Notes: generated from the letters alone by a model not told the origin. A stretch of DNA of 64,000 bases from a virus (IMGVR_UViG_3300028581_000036:1-64000); one strand, 5' to 3'. Positions 1 to 6,946 are shown, numbered from the stretch's first letter. A program made the numbers and translations.

Positions 1-1
1 C

Positions 2-58
2 ACACAAGGTGAATGGGTATATGGCGAAGCTGGAAGAAAAGGTCAAGTAACACTATAA
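2..58 (+). CDS. C-terminal end of an upstream gene (partial)
   Basis: The window opens inside a reading frame that codes 18 residues ending in GRKGQVTL and stops at TAA. It is followed directly by a strong terminator, as expected for the last gene of a transcript. Too short to assign a family. Confidence 0.55.
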   Translation, partial: TQGEWVYGEAGRKGQVTL

Positions 59-76
59 ATAAAAACGGCAAAAAAC

Positions 77-107
77 AGCCCAGGCCCTTTGGGTTCTGGG
101 CTTTTTT
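77..107 (+). terminator. Intrinsic terminator overlapping a promoter
   Basis: The 7-bp stem AGCCCAG/CTGGGCT is followed by six T. The TTTG element of the next promoter lies inside the loop of this hairpin, so termination of the upstream transcript and initiation of the next share the same bases. Confidence 0.8.
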
Positions 108-119
108 GGTTATATTTAC
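88..119 (+). promoter_or_regulatory. Class I promoter 1
   Basis: TTTG (88-91), 19-base spacer, TATATTTAC (111-119). It fits the Bacteroidota housekeeping promoter (TTTG at -33, TAnnTTTG at -7) and leads into a short non-coding repeat instead of a gene. Confidence 0.7.
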
Positions 120-123
120 TCTG

Positions 124-185
124 TAATCATTCACTACATGAGGACCGAGTATACTCCGACCTGCTTATATTTTTTTAAAAAAGCT
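124..185 (+). ncRNA. Candidate small RNA, copy 1 of a 33-base repeat
   Basis: Starts just after promoter 1. Bases 142-174 are identical to 3247-3279, which also lies about 20 bases after a class I promoter. The repeat holds the palindrome GAGTATACTC and ends in a T-run. No convincing reading frame uses it. Small RNA is an inference; a shared operator or processing site is the alternative. Confidence 0.4.
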
Positions 186-210
186 AACCCATTGATTATA
201 AGCAAGTTAG
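183..210 (+). repeat. TAACCCATTGAT-type repeat, copy a
   Basis: Partial copy of the element described at 891-940, lying about 45 bases upstream of class I promoter 2. Confidence 0.4.
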
Positions 211-240
211 CAAAAAACAGCAAAATAAGCCGTTTTTTTC

Positions 241-272
241 TTTGGCTTCTGACACAAATGGTGTATATTTAC
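241..272 (+). promoter_or_regulatory. Class I promoter 2
   Basis: TTTG (241-244), 19-base spacer, TATATTTAC (264-272), then the conserved leader resembling CGTAATCAATAACAACAA up to the ATG at 299. Confidence 0.8.
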
Positions 273-298
273 ATCGTAATCAATAACAACAAGACAGT

Positions 299-892
299 AT
301 GCAAACAATTAACGTTTACCAGTTCTCAGAGCTAAATAAAGAAGCCCAGCAAAAAGCAATTGAATACATGCGCGATAATATAGAAGAACTTTTAATAGGT
401 CAAGACTGGCACGACCCAATCATTGAAGGTATTCATGAAGACCTTGGTGGCATTGGCGTAGATGGCATAAATGTAAAGTACAGTGGCTTTTGGAGCCAGG
501 GCGATGGGCTAAGCTTTGAAGGTGAAGTCTATGACAATGAGGGTTTTATTGATAGTATAAAAAGCCATTTGAAAAAACACGGTGTTAGTTCAACATGGCT
601 AAAGAAGCAGGACTTTGGCATAAGATTTGATAGAGGCACTTCACGCTATGTTCACGAGAACACTGTCCACGTCACTGTATTTACCGATGACTATAGCAAT
701 CCTAAGCTAGAACAAAATCTGGATAAAATAGAAGCTGCTGTAAATGAATGGAGATTGGAGAAATGTTATGAGTTTTATAATAGACTAGAAACTTACTATA
801 ATGAATGTACTAGTGAAAAGTTTATCATTGCTGAGCTAGAAGATAATGATAGTCTGTTATGGTTGGAAAATGGTGAAAAATTTAAAAAATAG
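299..892 (+). CDS. Conserved phage protein, 197 aa, function unknown
   Basis: Acidic soluble protein. The segment YSGFWSQGDGLSFEG (residues about 60-75) is a motif I recognise from uncharacterised proteins of many phages; no catalytic function can be read from it. The start is fixed by the conserved class I leader, whose end is 1-2 bases before ATG. First protein-coding gene of the promoter-dense left region, so probably expressed early (inference). Confidence 0.85.
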   Translation: MQTINVYQFSELNKEAQQKAIEYMRDNIEELLIGQDWHDPIIEGIHEDLGGIGVDGINVKYSGFWSQGDGLSFEGEVYDNEGFIDSIKSHLKKHGVSSTWLKKQDFGIRFDRGTSRYVHENTVHVTVFTDDYSNPKLEQNLDKIEAAVNEWRLEKCYEFYNRLETYYNECTSEKFIIAELEDNDSLLWLENGEKFKK

Positions 893-940
893 CTAACTCA
901 CTGATAGCCAATGGGTTATAACTCACTGATAATCAGCTAT
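891..940 (+). repeat. TAACTCACTGATA...GGGTTATAAC repeat, copy b
   Basis: Two tandem half units (TAACTCACTGATA) flank CAATGGGTTATAAC; the two parts are partly inverted (TAACCCATTGAT against ATCAATGGGTTA). Related copies lie near 183, 3131, 3288, 6136 and 6351, all upstream of class I promoters and followed by AAACAGCAAA-type sequence. Possible regulator or replication-protein sites. Confidence 0.5.
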
Positions 941-978
941 TTAAAACAGCAAACAAAACAGTATCTTTGTTGTTTTTC

Positions 979-1010
979 TTTGGGTTCTGAGCTAAATAGT
1001 GTATATTTAC
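979..1010 (+). promoter_or_regulatory. Class I promoter 3
   Basis: TTTG (979-982), 19-base spacer, TATATTTAC (1002-1010), conserved leader to ATG 1036. Drives the cluster 1036-1738. Confidence 0.85.
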
Positions 1011-1035
1011 ACCGTAATCAATAACAACAAACAAT

Positions 1036-1269
1036 ATGCAAAAATCAAATCTTCAACCTGGTAATTACATGAAAGTCGAATCTGTAATGAATTACTTTTA
1101 TCATTACAACGTAAAATCTACTCTTGCAAGTATCATCAAAAAAACTTGTCCTATTCACGAAGGTGAATTCGATATCTACTACAATACTAAAGACCTTGAA
1201 TCGGTAATGGTTGCTGATATTTTCCGTGAAATGGAATGTCAAGTTACTACTCACATGATAATTGAATAA
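1036..1269 (+). CDS. Small protein of unknown function, 77 aa
   Basis: Start set by the conserved class I leader. Begins MQKSNLQPGNYMKVESVM; no recognisable domain. First gene of a tight four-gene run (1036, 1271, 1425, 1568). Confidence 0.75.
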   Translation: MQKSNLQPGNYMKVESVMNYFYHYNVKSTLASIIKKTCPIHEGEFDIYYNTKDLESVMVADIFREMECQVTTHMIIE

Positions 1270-1270
1270 T

Positions 1271-1432
1271 ATGCAAAAAGCAAAAGTACGCAAAGATGTA
1301 TTGAAAATGCAAAAAGCAAAAGTACGCAAAGATGCATTGGAAGCTGGATTTGCTGATGGTAGATTTAGAACACGTACAGTTGAAGATAAACGTTATAAAA
1401 AACCCAAACATAAAAACAAAGCAGATGAATAA
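1271..1432 (+). CDS. Small basic protein with a tandem 12-residue duplication, 53 aa
   Basis: The start lies one base after the preceding stop. Residues 1-12 and 13-24 are near-identical (MQKAKVRKDVLK then MQKAKVRKDALE), a recent DNA-level duplication of 36 bases. The remainder is rich in Lys and Arg (KPKHKNKADE at the end), suggesting nucleic-acid binding, which is an inference. A start at the second Met (1307) is equally possible. Confidence 0.65.
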   Translation: MQKAKVRKDVLKMQKAKVRKDALEAGFADGRFRTRTVEDKRYKKPKHKNKADE

Positions 1433-1556
1433 ATTAAAACCCCAAATAGACCCAGAAACTATTGAAATAATTAGCGGCTTTATCATAGTATTATTAGCTT
1501 TCTTTATTTTTTACAAAGTAATGTGGATAGCCGGTGCAATTGGATTATTAAACTAA
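1425..1556 (+). CDS. Single-span membrane peptide, 43 aa
   Basis: Overlaps the preceding gene by 8 bases (ATGAATAA), implying coupled translation. Short polar N-terminus, then a hydrophobic stretch from about residue 14 to the C-terminus (SGFIIVLLAFFIFY...MWIAGAIGLL), one or two membrane passes. An upstream in-frame ATG at 1332 would run through the previous gene and is less likely. Role unknown. Confidence 0.65.
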   Translation: MNKLKPQIDPETIEIISGFIIVLLAFFIFYKVMWIAGAIGLLN

Positions 1557-1567
1557 ATTTATATAAC

Positions 1568-1738
1568 ATGACAATAGTAGTTTTAAATTACAAAGACGGA
1601 AGTGTCGATATCATGGAAGGTCTAGAACCCATGAACAATGAAGAGTCAATAGATTTTCTGTTTGATATGGGCTATAACCTAGATGAAATAGAGTGGATGA
1701 GTACTGACAGTGACAATATTACCATAAATCGTCAGTAA
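1568..1738 (+). CDS. Small acidic protein of unknown function, 56 aa
   Basis: Starts 11 bases after the previous stop. Sequence MTIVVLNYKDGSVDIMEG followed by a D/E-rich part ending DSDNITINRQ; it looks like a small alpha/beta protein. The earlier in-frame ATG at 1523 lies within the upstream gene and was not used. Confidence 0.65.
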   Translation: MTIVVLNYKDGSVDIMEGLEPMNNEESIDFLFDMGYNLDEIEWMSTDSDNITINRQ

Positions 1739-1757
1739 AATCTTTGCTGTTTTTTTC

Positions 1758-1789
1758 TTTGGGTTCTGAGCTAAATAGTGTATATTTAC
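1758..1789 (+). promoter_or_regulatory. Class I promoter 4
   Basis: TTTG (1758-1761), 19-base spacer, TATATTTAC (1781-1789). From the T-run before the TTTG to the leader this copy is almost identical to promoter 3. Confidence 0.85.
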
Positions 1790-1813
1790 ACCGTAATCAA
1801 TAACAACAAAACA

Positions 1814-2236
1814 ATGACAAAAGTTAAAACATACTGGGACGAAATCAAAGACAAAGAAACATTTTATAGTGGCAATGGATGGGAAATTCACATGAAATGG
1901 ACTAACGTGTATAGTTACAATCCTAAAACAAGTGTCACAAAAGAAAGTAAACGTTTACAATTTTGCTGGCCGTGGAGAGCAGGTGATGGTGTGCCAAGAG
2001 AAGAAAAATCCAAAGCAAGAAAAGAGGTAATGTTCAATCGCTTCAGAGCTCGTGTATTAGCAAGTGCCTCGGCAAACCGTGAAGAGTTCAGAAACTTAAT
2101 GCAACGTGTAGGTGAAATGAATGAACAGGAGTTTAAAGATGCTATTGGTGAAATGCGCGGATTTGAATTACGCAACTATATTTGCCAGAAGTACTGGACA
2201 CATTCTGAATCTTTTGCAAGTTTCTGGAGAGGATAA
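1814..2236 (+). CDS. Protein of unknown function, 140 aa
   Basis: The ATG at the end of the conserved leader was chosen; an upstream in-frame ATG at 1778 lies inside the promoter. Trp-rich N-terminal half (YWDEI, WEIHMKWTNVY, FCWPWRAGDG) and an Arg/Glu-rich helical C-terminal half (residues about 60-120). No family recognised. Single-gene transcription unit. Confidence 0.75.
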   Translation: MTKVKTYWDEIKDKETFYSGNGWEIHMKWTNVYSYNPKTSVTKESKRLQFCWPWRAGDGVPREEKSKARKEVMFNRFRARVLASASANREEFRNLMQRVGEMNEQEFKDAIGEMRGFELRNYICQKYWTHSESFASFWRG

Positions 2237-2249
2237 ACAGCAACACCGC

Positions 2250-2281
2250 TTTGGTATATCAAAAACATTAGTTATATTTAC
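2250..2281 (+). promoter_or_regulatory. Class I promoter 5
   Basis: TTTG (2250-2253), 19-base spacer, TATATTTAC (2273-2281), leader to ATG 2306. Confidence 0.8.
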
Positions 2282-2305
2282 ACCGTAATCAATAATACAA
2301 ATAAC

Positions 2306-3130
2306 ATGACAACAGAAATTCAACTCACACCCGCAGAACTGGAAATGATTAAGCTTAAGCGTGAACAATTAGAGCTTAAGAAAAAAGAAGATGAGCTACT
2401 CGAACAAGCCAAGCTGGAAAAAGATATTGCACATGCAGAGAAGACCATGGCAGACAGAATAGCCAATGACAACGCTCAGATAAATGCAACACTTGATTTT
2501 TTCAAATATTTCCCAAAAGAATATACTTATATTGTAGACGAGTTTGAAGATAAAGTACAAGTGTCTAGATGGAATAGTGAAACAAAACAAACTGATGTTA
2601 TATGGGTAAAACCCTTTACCAGAAGAAGGGCGCGTGTTAAAAATGGTTTATATGGTGTAACTGTTGCTTGGCACACACCAAACACAAGAGCAGGTTATAA
2701 TAGAAATGCAGGTGAATGGAAAATGTATATCAATGGACCTGGCCTACCCTATGGGAACACTGGCTATACTCGTTGTAAGACAGTAATTAAAAAAATTAAA
2801 GATGTCACTGATGGCATCGCTGCCAAAGCAAAATTTGAAGAAGATAAGAAAGACGCTGTTAAAACAGTGTTCAAAAAAATTGCTGACAAGTATCCCAGTG
2901 CAACAGTAGTAACCGGCGACAGTGGTGAAAGACTAAACTATGGTAGAAAAAGTGAATGGGTTAGTTATCCTACAATCACAGTTAATTTTGATAATGGCAT
3001 AATGATTAAGTACAGAGTATATCCTGATGGCTCACTTGGTAGAAAAGAAATTACTTTCCCAAATCAAAAAGATGCCTGGAGTTTAATGGATGCCATGAGC
3101 GCATTAAGCTTTAATATAGAAAAACCGTAA
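2306..3130 (+). CDS. Coiled-coil protein of unknown function, 274 aa
   Basis: Residues about 5-55 form a charged coiled coil (ELEMIKLKREQLELKKKEDE). The remainder is a mixed alpha/beta region with a second charged helix around residues 160-195. No known domain recognised. Start fixed by the class I leader. Confidence 0.75.
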   Translation: MTTEIQLTPAELEMIKLKREQLELKKKEDELLEQAKLEKDIAHAEKTMADRIANDNAQINATLDFFKYFPKEYTYIVDEFEDKVQVSRWNSETKQTDVIWVKPFTRRRARVKNGLYGVTVAWHTPNTRAGYNRNAGEWKMYINGPGLPYGNTGYTRCKTVIKKIKDVTDGIAAKAKFEEDKKDAVKTVFKKIADKYPSATVVTGDSGERLNYGRKSEWVSYPTITVNFDNGIMIKYRVYPDGSLGRKEITFPNQKDAWSLMDAMSALSFNIEKP

Positions 3131-3175
3131 GTTGTTGATTACCAGTTGTTTATAACCCACTGGCCCTCAGCTGTA
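3131..3175 (+). repeat. TATAACCCACTG-type repeat, copy c (degenerate)
   Basis: Contains TTATAACCCACTGG and a following TATAAAACAGC, the most diverged member of the family described at 891-940; lies upstream of class I promoter 6. Together with promoter 6, the 33-base repeat and copy d it fills the 301-base gap 3131-3431. Confidence 0.35.
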
Positions 3176-3192
3176 TAAAACAGCATGGGGCC

Positions 3193-3224
3193 TTTGGGGG
3201 CTCAGTAATTTTGGTTATATTTAC
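3193..3224 (+). promoter_or_regulatory. Class I promoter 6
   Basis: TTTG (3193-3196), 19-base spacer, TATATTTAC (3216-3224). Followed by the second copy of the 33-base repeat instead of a gene. Confidence 0.7.
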
Positions 3225-3228
3225 ACTG

Positions 3229-3285
3229 TAACAGTTACCCCAACTGGGACCGAGTATACTCCGACCTGCTTATATTTTTACCTGG
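3229..3285 (+). ncRNA. Candidate small RNA, copy 2 of the 33-base repeat
   Basis: Bases 3247-3279 are identical to 142-174 and sit at the same distance from a class I promoter. The sequences between promoter and repeat differ between the two copies, so the repeat itself appears to be conserved. Confidence 0.4.
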
Positions 3286-3287
3286 CC

Positions 3288-3341
3288 GTAACTCACTGAC
3301 TATCAATGGGTTATAACTAACTGATTATTAAGGGGTTAAAA
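3288..3341 (+). repeat. TAACTCACTGA...GGGTTATAAC repeat, copy d
   Basis: Contains TAACTCACTGACTATCAA and GGGTTATAACTAACTGAT, the same tandem plus inverted arrangement as copy b; located about 35 bases upstream of promoter 7. Confidence 0.5.
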
Positions 3342-3374
3342 CAGCAAATAAAACAATGAAATTGCTGTTTTTTC

Positions 3375-3406
3375 TTTGGGTTCTGCAAAATATGGTGTAT
3401 ATTTAC
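3375..3406 (+). promoter_or_regulatory. Class I promoter 7
   Basis: TTTG (3375-3378), 19-base spacer, TATATTTAC (3398-3406), conserved leader to ATG 3432. Confidence 0.85.
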
Positions 3407-3431
3407 ACCGTAATCAATAACAACAGACAAC

Positions 3432-3725
3432 ATGGTAAATCAGATTTTTAACACCGAGAAAATTAATCAAGTAGAAAGTATGAAAACTGAGAAATTATCC
3501 CACGAGAGCGAAAACGGCAATAACGCTAACCGTTTGTTAGGTGTAGTTTATATTGTCAACAGAGTAAATGACGGCGAACATAGTTATACTTCAATTGAAA
3601 TGATTTTTAACTCTAAAGATAAAGCTGAAATACATAAACAAAAACTTGAAGAAAAATATAAGGATTCAATAGGTTTTAAATACAAACATTTCTATTTTGA
3701 AATAGATGAAGAGTATGTTTTTTAA
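3432..3725 (+). CDS. Hypothetical protein, 97 aa, partly encoded by a solitary integron-type cassette
   Basis: Start fixed by the class I leader. Residues about 29-40 (ENGNNANRLLGVVY) resemble the stretch EAGNFANTVLGAVY of the gene at 18122, because in both genes this part is the translated right half of an attC-like site. The C-terminal half (residues 40-97, with EMIFNSKDKAEIHKQKLEEKY) is the likely original cassette gene. Function unknown. The gene appears to be a cassette fused behind a phage promoter and N-terminus. Confidence 0.7.
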   Translation: MVNQIFNTEKINQVESMKTEKLSHESENGNNANRLLGVVYIVNRVNDGEHSYTSIEMIFNSKDKAEIHKQKLEEKYKDSIGFKYKHFYFEIDEEYVF

Positions 3726-3737
3726 ATTACACCTAAC
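3536..3737 (+). mobile_element. Solitary integron-like gene cassette
   Basis: GTTAGGTGTA at 3536-3545 is the exact reverse complement of TACACCTAAC at 3728-3737, which begins just after the stop codon of the enclosed gene. Both ends resemble those of the last cassette of the main array (18175-18184 and 18448-18457), and the about 30 bases after the stop codons (3723-3753, 18443-18473) are also alike. The downstream attC seems incomplete. Confidence 0.6.
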
Positions 3738-3810
3738 TAGTATGTATATTCAAGTTACCTTAACTCATTATCTATTAACTACTTACTAGCCTCAAAAACC
3801 TGGGCCGATA

Positions 3811-3840
3811 AAGCATTCGTTAAGAATGCTTAATTTTTTT
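3811..3840 (+). terminator. Intrinsic terminator
   Basis: Perfect 8-bp stem AAGCATTC/GAATGCTT with a 5-base loop, followed after AA by seven T. It ends the transcript of the gene at 3432. Confidence 0.75.
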
Positions 3841-3861
3841 CAATGAAAACAGCAACACCCC

Positions 3862-3893
3862 TTTGGGCCCTGACCCATATTAGTTATATTTAC
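3862..3893 (+). promoter_or_regulatory. Class I promoter 8
   Basis: TTTG (3862-3865), 19-base spacer, TATATTTAC (3885-3893), leader to ATG 3921. Confidence 0.85.
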
Positions 3894-3920
3894 ACCGTAA
3901 TCAATAAACAATAAACAACA

Positions 3921-4835
3921 ATGGCAAGAATCAGAAAACGTACCCGTAAATCAAGTGCTGAGTCAACAGTTAAGACAACAGTGAGCAAATCAATTGAATT
4001 AGTACAATTGGGCAAAGTCAATTTTGACAAGCGCATCTTTGAAACCATGAACACCAGCAAGGCAGTTGATAAATTATTCAGCAATGCTGGCGGTATACCA
4101 CGTGCAACTAACTATATTGTAATAGGTGACCCAGGCGTTGGTAAGTCGACAGTGTGCTTAGATATTATATCTGATATCAAAAAGCAAAAGCAGCGTGTGC
4201 TATTCATCAGTGGTGAAATGAGCAGAGTAGATATGTACCAGTACATGCAGAGATATCCCAAGTTTGGTAACATAGATATTCTATTCCTTGGTGAGTACAG
4301 TGATGAGAATTGCAAGCTTGTAATTGAGCAAGTATTAGATAAAGGCTATGATATTGTGTTAGGTGATAGCTTTGTTGAAATTCAAGACGCTGTTAAAGAG
4401 ACAGCAGAGATGACCACAGGTGCAGCAGAGAAATGGTTGATCGACCTCATGATAAAACATAATGCTGGTGAGAATAAAGCAAATGCATACACAAGCTTCT
4501 TAATGATACAACAAGTGACCAAGGGAGGTAACTTTGTTGGTAGCAACAAGCTTAAGCATAATACCACAGGCATGCTTGAAATTCGCTTTACTGAAGAAGG
4601 TGGCCAAGAGAGATATTTGACTTTTACTAAAAACCGCAGAGGTGATGTGTATAAGAAAATGTACTTCAGCTTGCACAGTGAATGTGATGTTACATACCAT
4701 GCTGACAGGTTTATTCAAGAAGAGGAAAACCGCAAGCGTCTTAATGAGGAAATGGATGAGTTGAAAAAAGATGCTGAAGTTTGGGACAAAATGTTTGCAA
4801 CAACCGAAGAGGAAGTTGCTGAAAATAGCATTTAA
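3921..4835 (+). CDS. RecA-fold ATPase, RadA/Sms-like
   Basis: Walker A GDPGVGKST at residues 69-77, followed by a RecA-type core (VLFISGEMSR, the equivalent of the RadA/DnaB segment, then IVLGDS as the Walker B strand). The later stretch QVTKGGNFVGSNKLKHNTTGMLEI matches the position of the RadA loop ending in LEHMVDT. The N-terminal zinc ribbon and C-terminal Lon-like domain of bacterial RadA are missing (304 aa against about 450). Likely acts in recombination or replication of phage DNA; a recombination mediator or KaiC-like role is possible. Basic N-terminus (RIRKRTRK). Confidence 0.8.
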   Translation: MARIRKRTRKSSAESTVKTTVSKSIELVQLGKVNFDKRIFETMNTSKAVDKLFSNAGGIPRATNYIVIGDPGVGKSTVCLDIISDIKKQKQRVLFISGEMSRVDMYQYMQRYPKFGNIDILFLGEYSDENCKLVIEQVLDKGYDIVLGDSFVEIQDAVKETAEMTTGAAEKWLIDLMIKHNAGENKANAYTSFLMIQQVTKGGNFVGSNKLKHNTTGMLEIRFTEEGGQERYLTFTKNRRGDVYKKMYFSLHSECDVTYHADRFIQEEENRKRLNEEMDELKKDAEVWDKMFATTEEEVAENSI

Positions 4836-4903
4836 TAAAAATAAACAATCTGTTTTTTTCAGATATATAACTAAAGAAAAATCAAATAAAACAGCAAATA
4901 TAC

Positions 4904-4934
4904 TTTGGAGAGTCAAAACAATAGTTATATTTAC
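4904..4934 (+). promoter_or_regulatory. Class I promoter 9
   Basis: TTTG (4904-4907), 18-base spacer (the only copy not 19), TATATTTAC (4926-4934), leader to ATG 4964. Confidence 0.75.
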
Positions 4935-4963
4935 ACCGTAATCAAAATAAACAAATAAACAAC

Positions 4964-6064
4964 ATGACAAAAGCATTAGAAAGTCTTTCAGAAAATTTAG
5001 TTATTAGCCTTATGGCTGATGCAGTAGCAGTACAACCTATTCGTAAAGAAGTAGCACTACAGGCTATTAAAATAGTAGACGAGGAGTCTATTGAATACCA
5101 AGGCCACAGGCTTAAAATTAATCAGACAGCATTTCGTGATATGCTTGACATCCTTAAAGTTCCCAAGACATTTATGGAAAGATTTAAAGGTATCGTTGGC
5201 GTAGAGTCTCAACAGAAGTTTATTAATACATTGAAAAATGTTATTGCCAGTAGCGGTAACGGAAACGTGACTCTGGTTCTTAATCCAACTACACGTGAAG
5301 TGGTTGCTGTTCATAAAAACACACGCAACTTATTCAGTAACCAGTCAGCAACTGAACTGATCAGTAGCATCATCAGCGAAGGCGGTCTTTCAGTAGCAGA
5401 CTTTAGTATCAACCGTGACAATGGCGGTATTGCTGTTAACACATTTAATACTAATACGCACTTCGATATACCTGGCCTAAAAGATGAGAACTTCATTGCC
5501 GGTATTTCATTTACCAACAATCCACGTAATGGCTTTCAAGTTACGCCTTACATTAATAGACTTGTATGCGCCAATGGCATGATAACCCGTGGTTTCGCAG
5601 AAGAGTTTAAAATTAGCAAGCTTGACGAGCTATCAATGAATAGCTTCATGGCCAGCATGAGAGAATTACGTAGGAATAACTACATGCCAACTGGATTTGC
5701 AGATGCTGTACGCTTAACTAATTCCACCAATGCATCGCTTGCTGAAATGAACTTTGCTGCCAATGCAATCTTAGATGCCAGTAAAGCTACACGTGAAGAT
5801 GTTGAAAGCTGGATCCCTATGAAAGCTACTGAATCAGCATTCTCCAGAATTGGAGTACATGTTGAAGACATGGACATGGCAAAGCGTAAAAATGCCAAAA
5901 CTGGTACTACAGTATGGGAGCTCATCAATGGTATTACACACTTCGCTACACATGAAAATGGTATTGAAATTAATGCTTATGATCGCAGAAGATTGCAAGT
6001 AGTTGCTGGTAACCTATTAACCAAAAAGCTTGACATGGAAAATCTGGTTCGCTCACCATTCTAA
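4964..6064 (+). CDS. DUF932-like phage/plasmid protein, 366 aa
   Basis: The segment VTPYINRLVCANGMI (about residues 197-211) resembles the conserved core of DUF932/DUF945 proteins of phages and plasmids, and the preceding ISFTNNPRNGF fits. The biochemical role of that family is unknown. Single-gene transcription unit with its own class I promoter, so probably abundant early. Confidence 0.75.
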   Translation: MTKALESLSENLVISLMADAVAVQPIRKEVALQAIKIVDEESIEYQGHRLKINQTAFRDMLDILKVPKTFMERFKGIVGVESQQKFINTLKNVIASSGNGNVTLVLNPTTREVVAVHKNTRNLFSNQSATELISSIISEGGLSVADFSINRDNGGIAVNTFNTNTHFDIPGLKDENFIAGISFTNNPRNGFQVTPYINRLVCANGMITRGFAEEFKISKLDELSMNSFMASMRELRRNNYMPTGFADAVRLTNSTNASLAEMNFAANAILDASKATREDVESWIPMKATESAFSRIGVHVEDMDMAKRKNAKTGTTVWELINGITHFATHENGIEINAYDRRRLQVVAGNLLTKKLDMENLVRSPF

Positions 6065-6135
6065 GAGCATTGTTTATTGATATACCCTTTGGTCATCAGA
6101 AATGGTGGCCATAGGGGGGCACTAAATACTGACCA

Positions 6136-6197
6136 GCTAACCCACTGATAGCCAACTGGTTATAACTTACTGATAGTCAATAGGTTACGATTATCAG
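6136..6197 (+). repeat. TAACCCACTGATA...GGTTATAAC repeat, copy e
   Basis: Contains TAACCCACTGATAGCCAA and GGTTATAACTTACTGATAG in the same order as copies b and d. Confidence 0.5.
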
Positions 6198-6350
6198 TTT
6201 TAGACAGTTTATAGATGACATATTACTATACCATACTATGATATATCTTCAGTTAAATAACTGCCAATAGAACAGACGTTTTATTTAAAACATATACTAA
6301 TGTATGCTATAATGGCTGCTGATATAACAGCCTAAAACTGAAATTTTATA

Positions 6351-6397
6351 AACTATTGATTATCAACAGGTTATAACCCATTGATAACTAATGGATT
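6351..6397 (+). repeat. GGTTATAACCCATTGATAA repeat, copy f
   Basis: ATTGATTATCAACAGG followed by TTATAACCCATTGATAAC and TAATGGATTAAAACAGC; lies about 40 bases upstream of class I promoter 10. Confidence 0.5.
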
Positions 6398-6434
6398 AAA
6401 ACAGCAAAAATAACAGTAAAAACAACCGGGAAAC

Positions 6435-6466
6435 TTTGAGTCCTGAACCCGATTAGTTATATTTAC
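6435..6466 (+). promoter_or_regulatory. Class I promoter 10
   Basis: TTTG (6435-6438), 19-base spacer, TATATTTAC (6458-6466), leader to ATG 6492. Last promoter of this class seen; drives the run 6492-7345. Confidence 0.85.
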
Positions 6467-6491
6467 ACCGTAATCAATAATAATATACAAC

Positions 6492-6680
6492 ATGACAGCA
6501 CCCACTTACAAGCAACAATTACACAAAGCCCTTCAAACAGCAGGCGCTAGCTCAAGTCTGGCCACCAGTTTAGTAACAGTTCACAGTGACTTTATACAAT
6601 CAGCACAGGACCGTGGCAGACCAGTTGGCCGTGTAGCTCAAATCATGTACGACAATCATAAAAAGCAAAAATCATGCTAA
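6492..6680 (+). CDS. Small protein of unknown function, 62 aa
   Basis: Begins MTAPTYKQQLHKALQTAGASSS; predicted helical. First of three coupled genes that are clearly more GC-rich than the rest of the window and may have a different origin. Confidence 0.65.
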   Translation: MTAPTYKQQLHKALQTAGASSSLATSLVTVHSDFIQSAQDRGRPVGRVAQIMYDNHKKQKSC

Positions 6681-6946
6681 TCATTAACGAGCCACGCCTG
6701 GAGCACCTGGCCGCCCTGGCTCTTTTGGCCATAGACGGACCAGACTACTACTTCAGCGATGTAGGTAGCACTCGCCAGGAAATTGAATTGCGCTTAGACC
6801 ACGACATGGGCGCCGTAAGCTTTTATGACCGACTTGGCCTTCCCATACCCATATCAGAAATTAAAGAAACTGAAATCAGGAAAATGTTCAACCGCCTTTT
6901 TCTACAAGTGCAATTCGACAACAGACCCTATTATTTAAACAACTAA
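6674..6946 (+). CDS. Protein of unknown function, 90 aa
   Basis: Overlaps the previous gene by 7 bases. Leu-rich, acidic, with IRKMFNRLFLQVQFDNRPYY near the C-terminus. No domain recognised. Confidence 0.65.
   Translation: MLIINEPRLEHLAALALLAIDGPDYYFSDVGSTRQEIELRLDHDMGAVSFYDRLGLPIPISEIKETEIRKMFNRLFLQVQFDNRPYYLNN

Larger units (their letters stand above)
6065..6491 (+). other. 427-base intergenic region with repeats and a promoter
   Basis: Holds repeat copies e and f and promoter 10. The middle (about 6200-6345) is AT-rich with several short inverted repeats (for example GGCTGCTGATATAACAGCC at 6313-6331) and no usable reading frame. Confidence 0.6.

Noticed and set aside
138-335. Open frame of 65 codons over promoter 2
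   Set aside because: It runs through the 33-base repeat, a repeat copy and a class I promoter and overlaps the next gene in another frame; composition is not protein-like.
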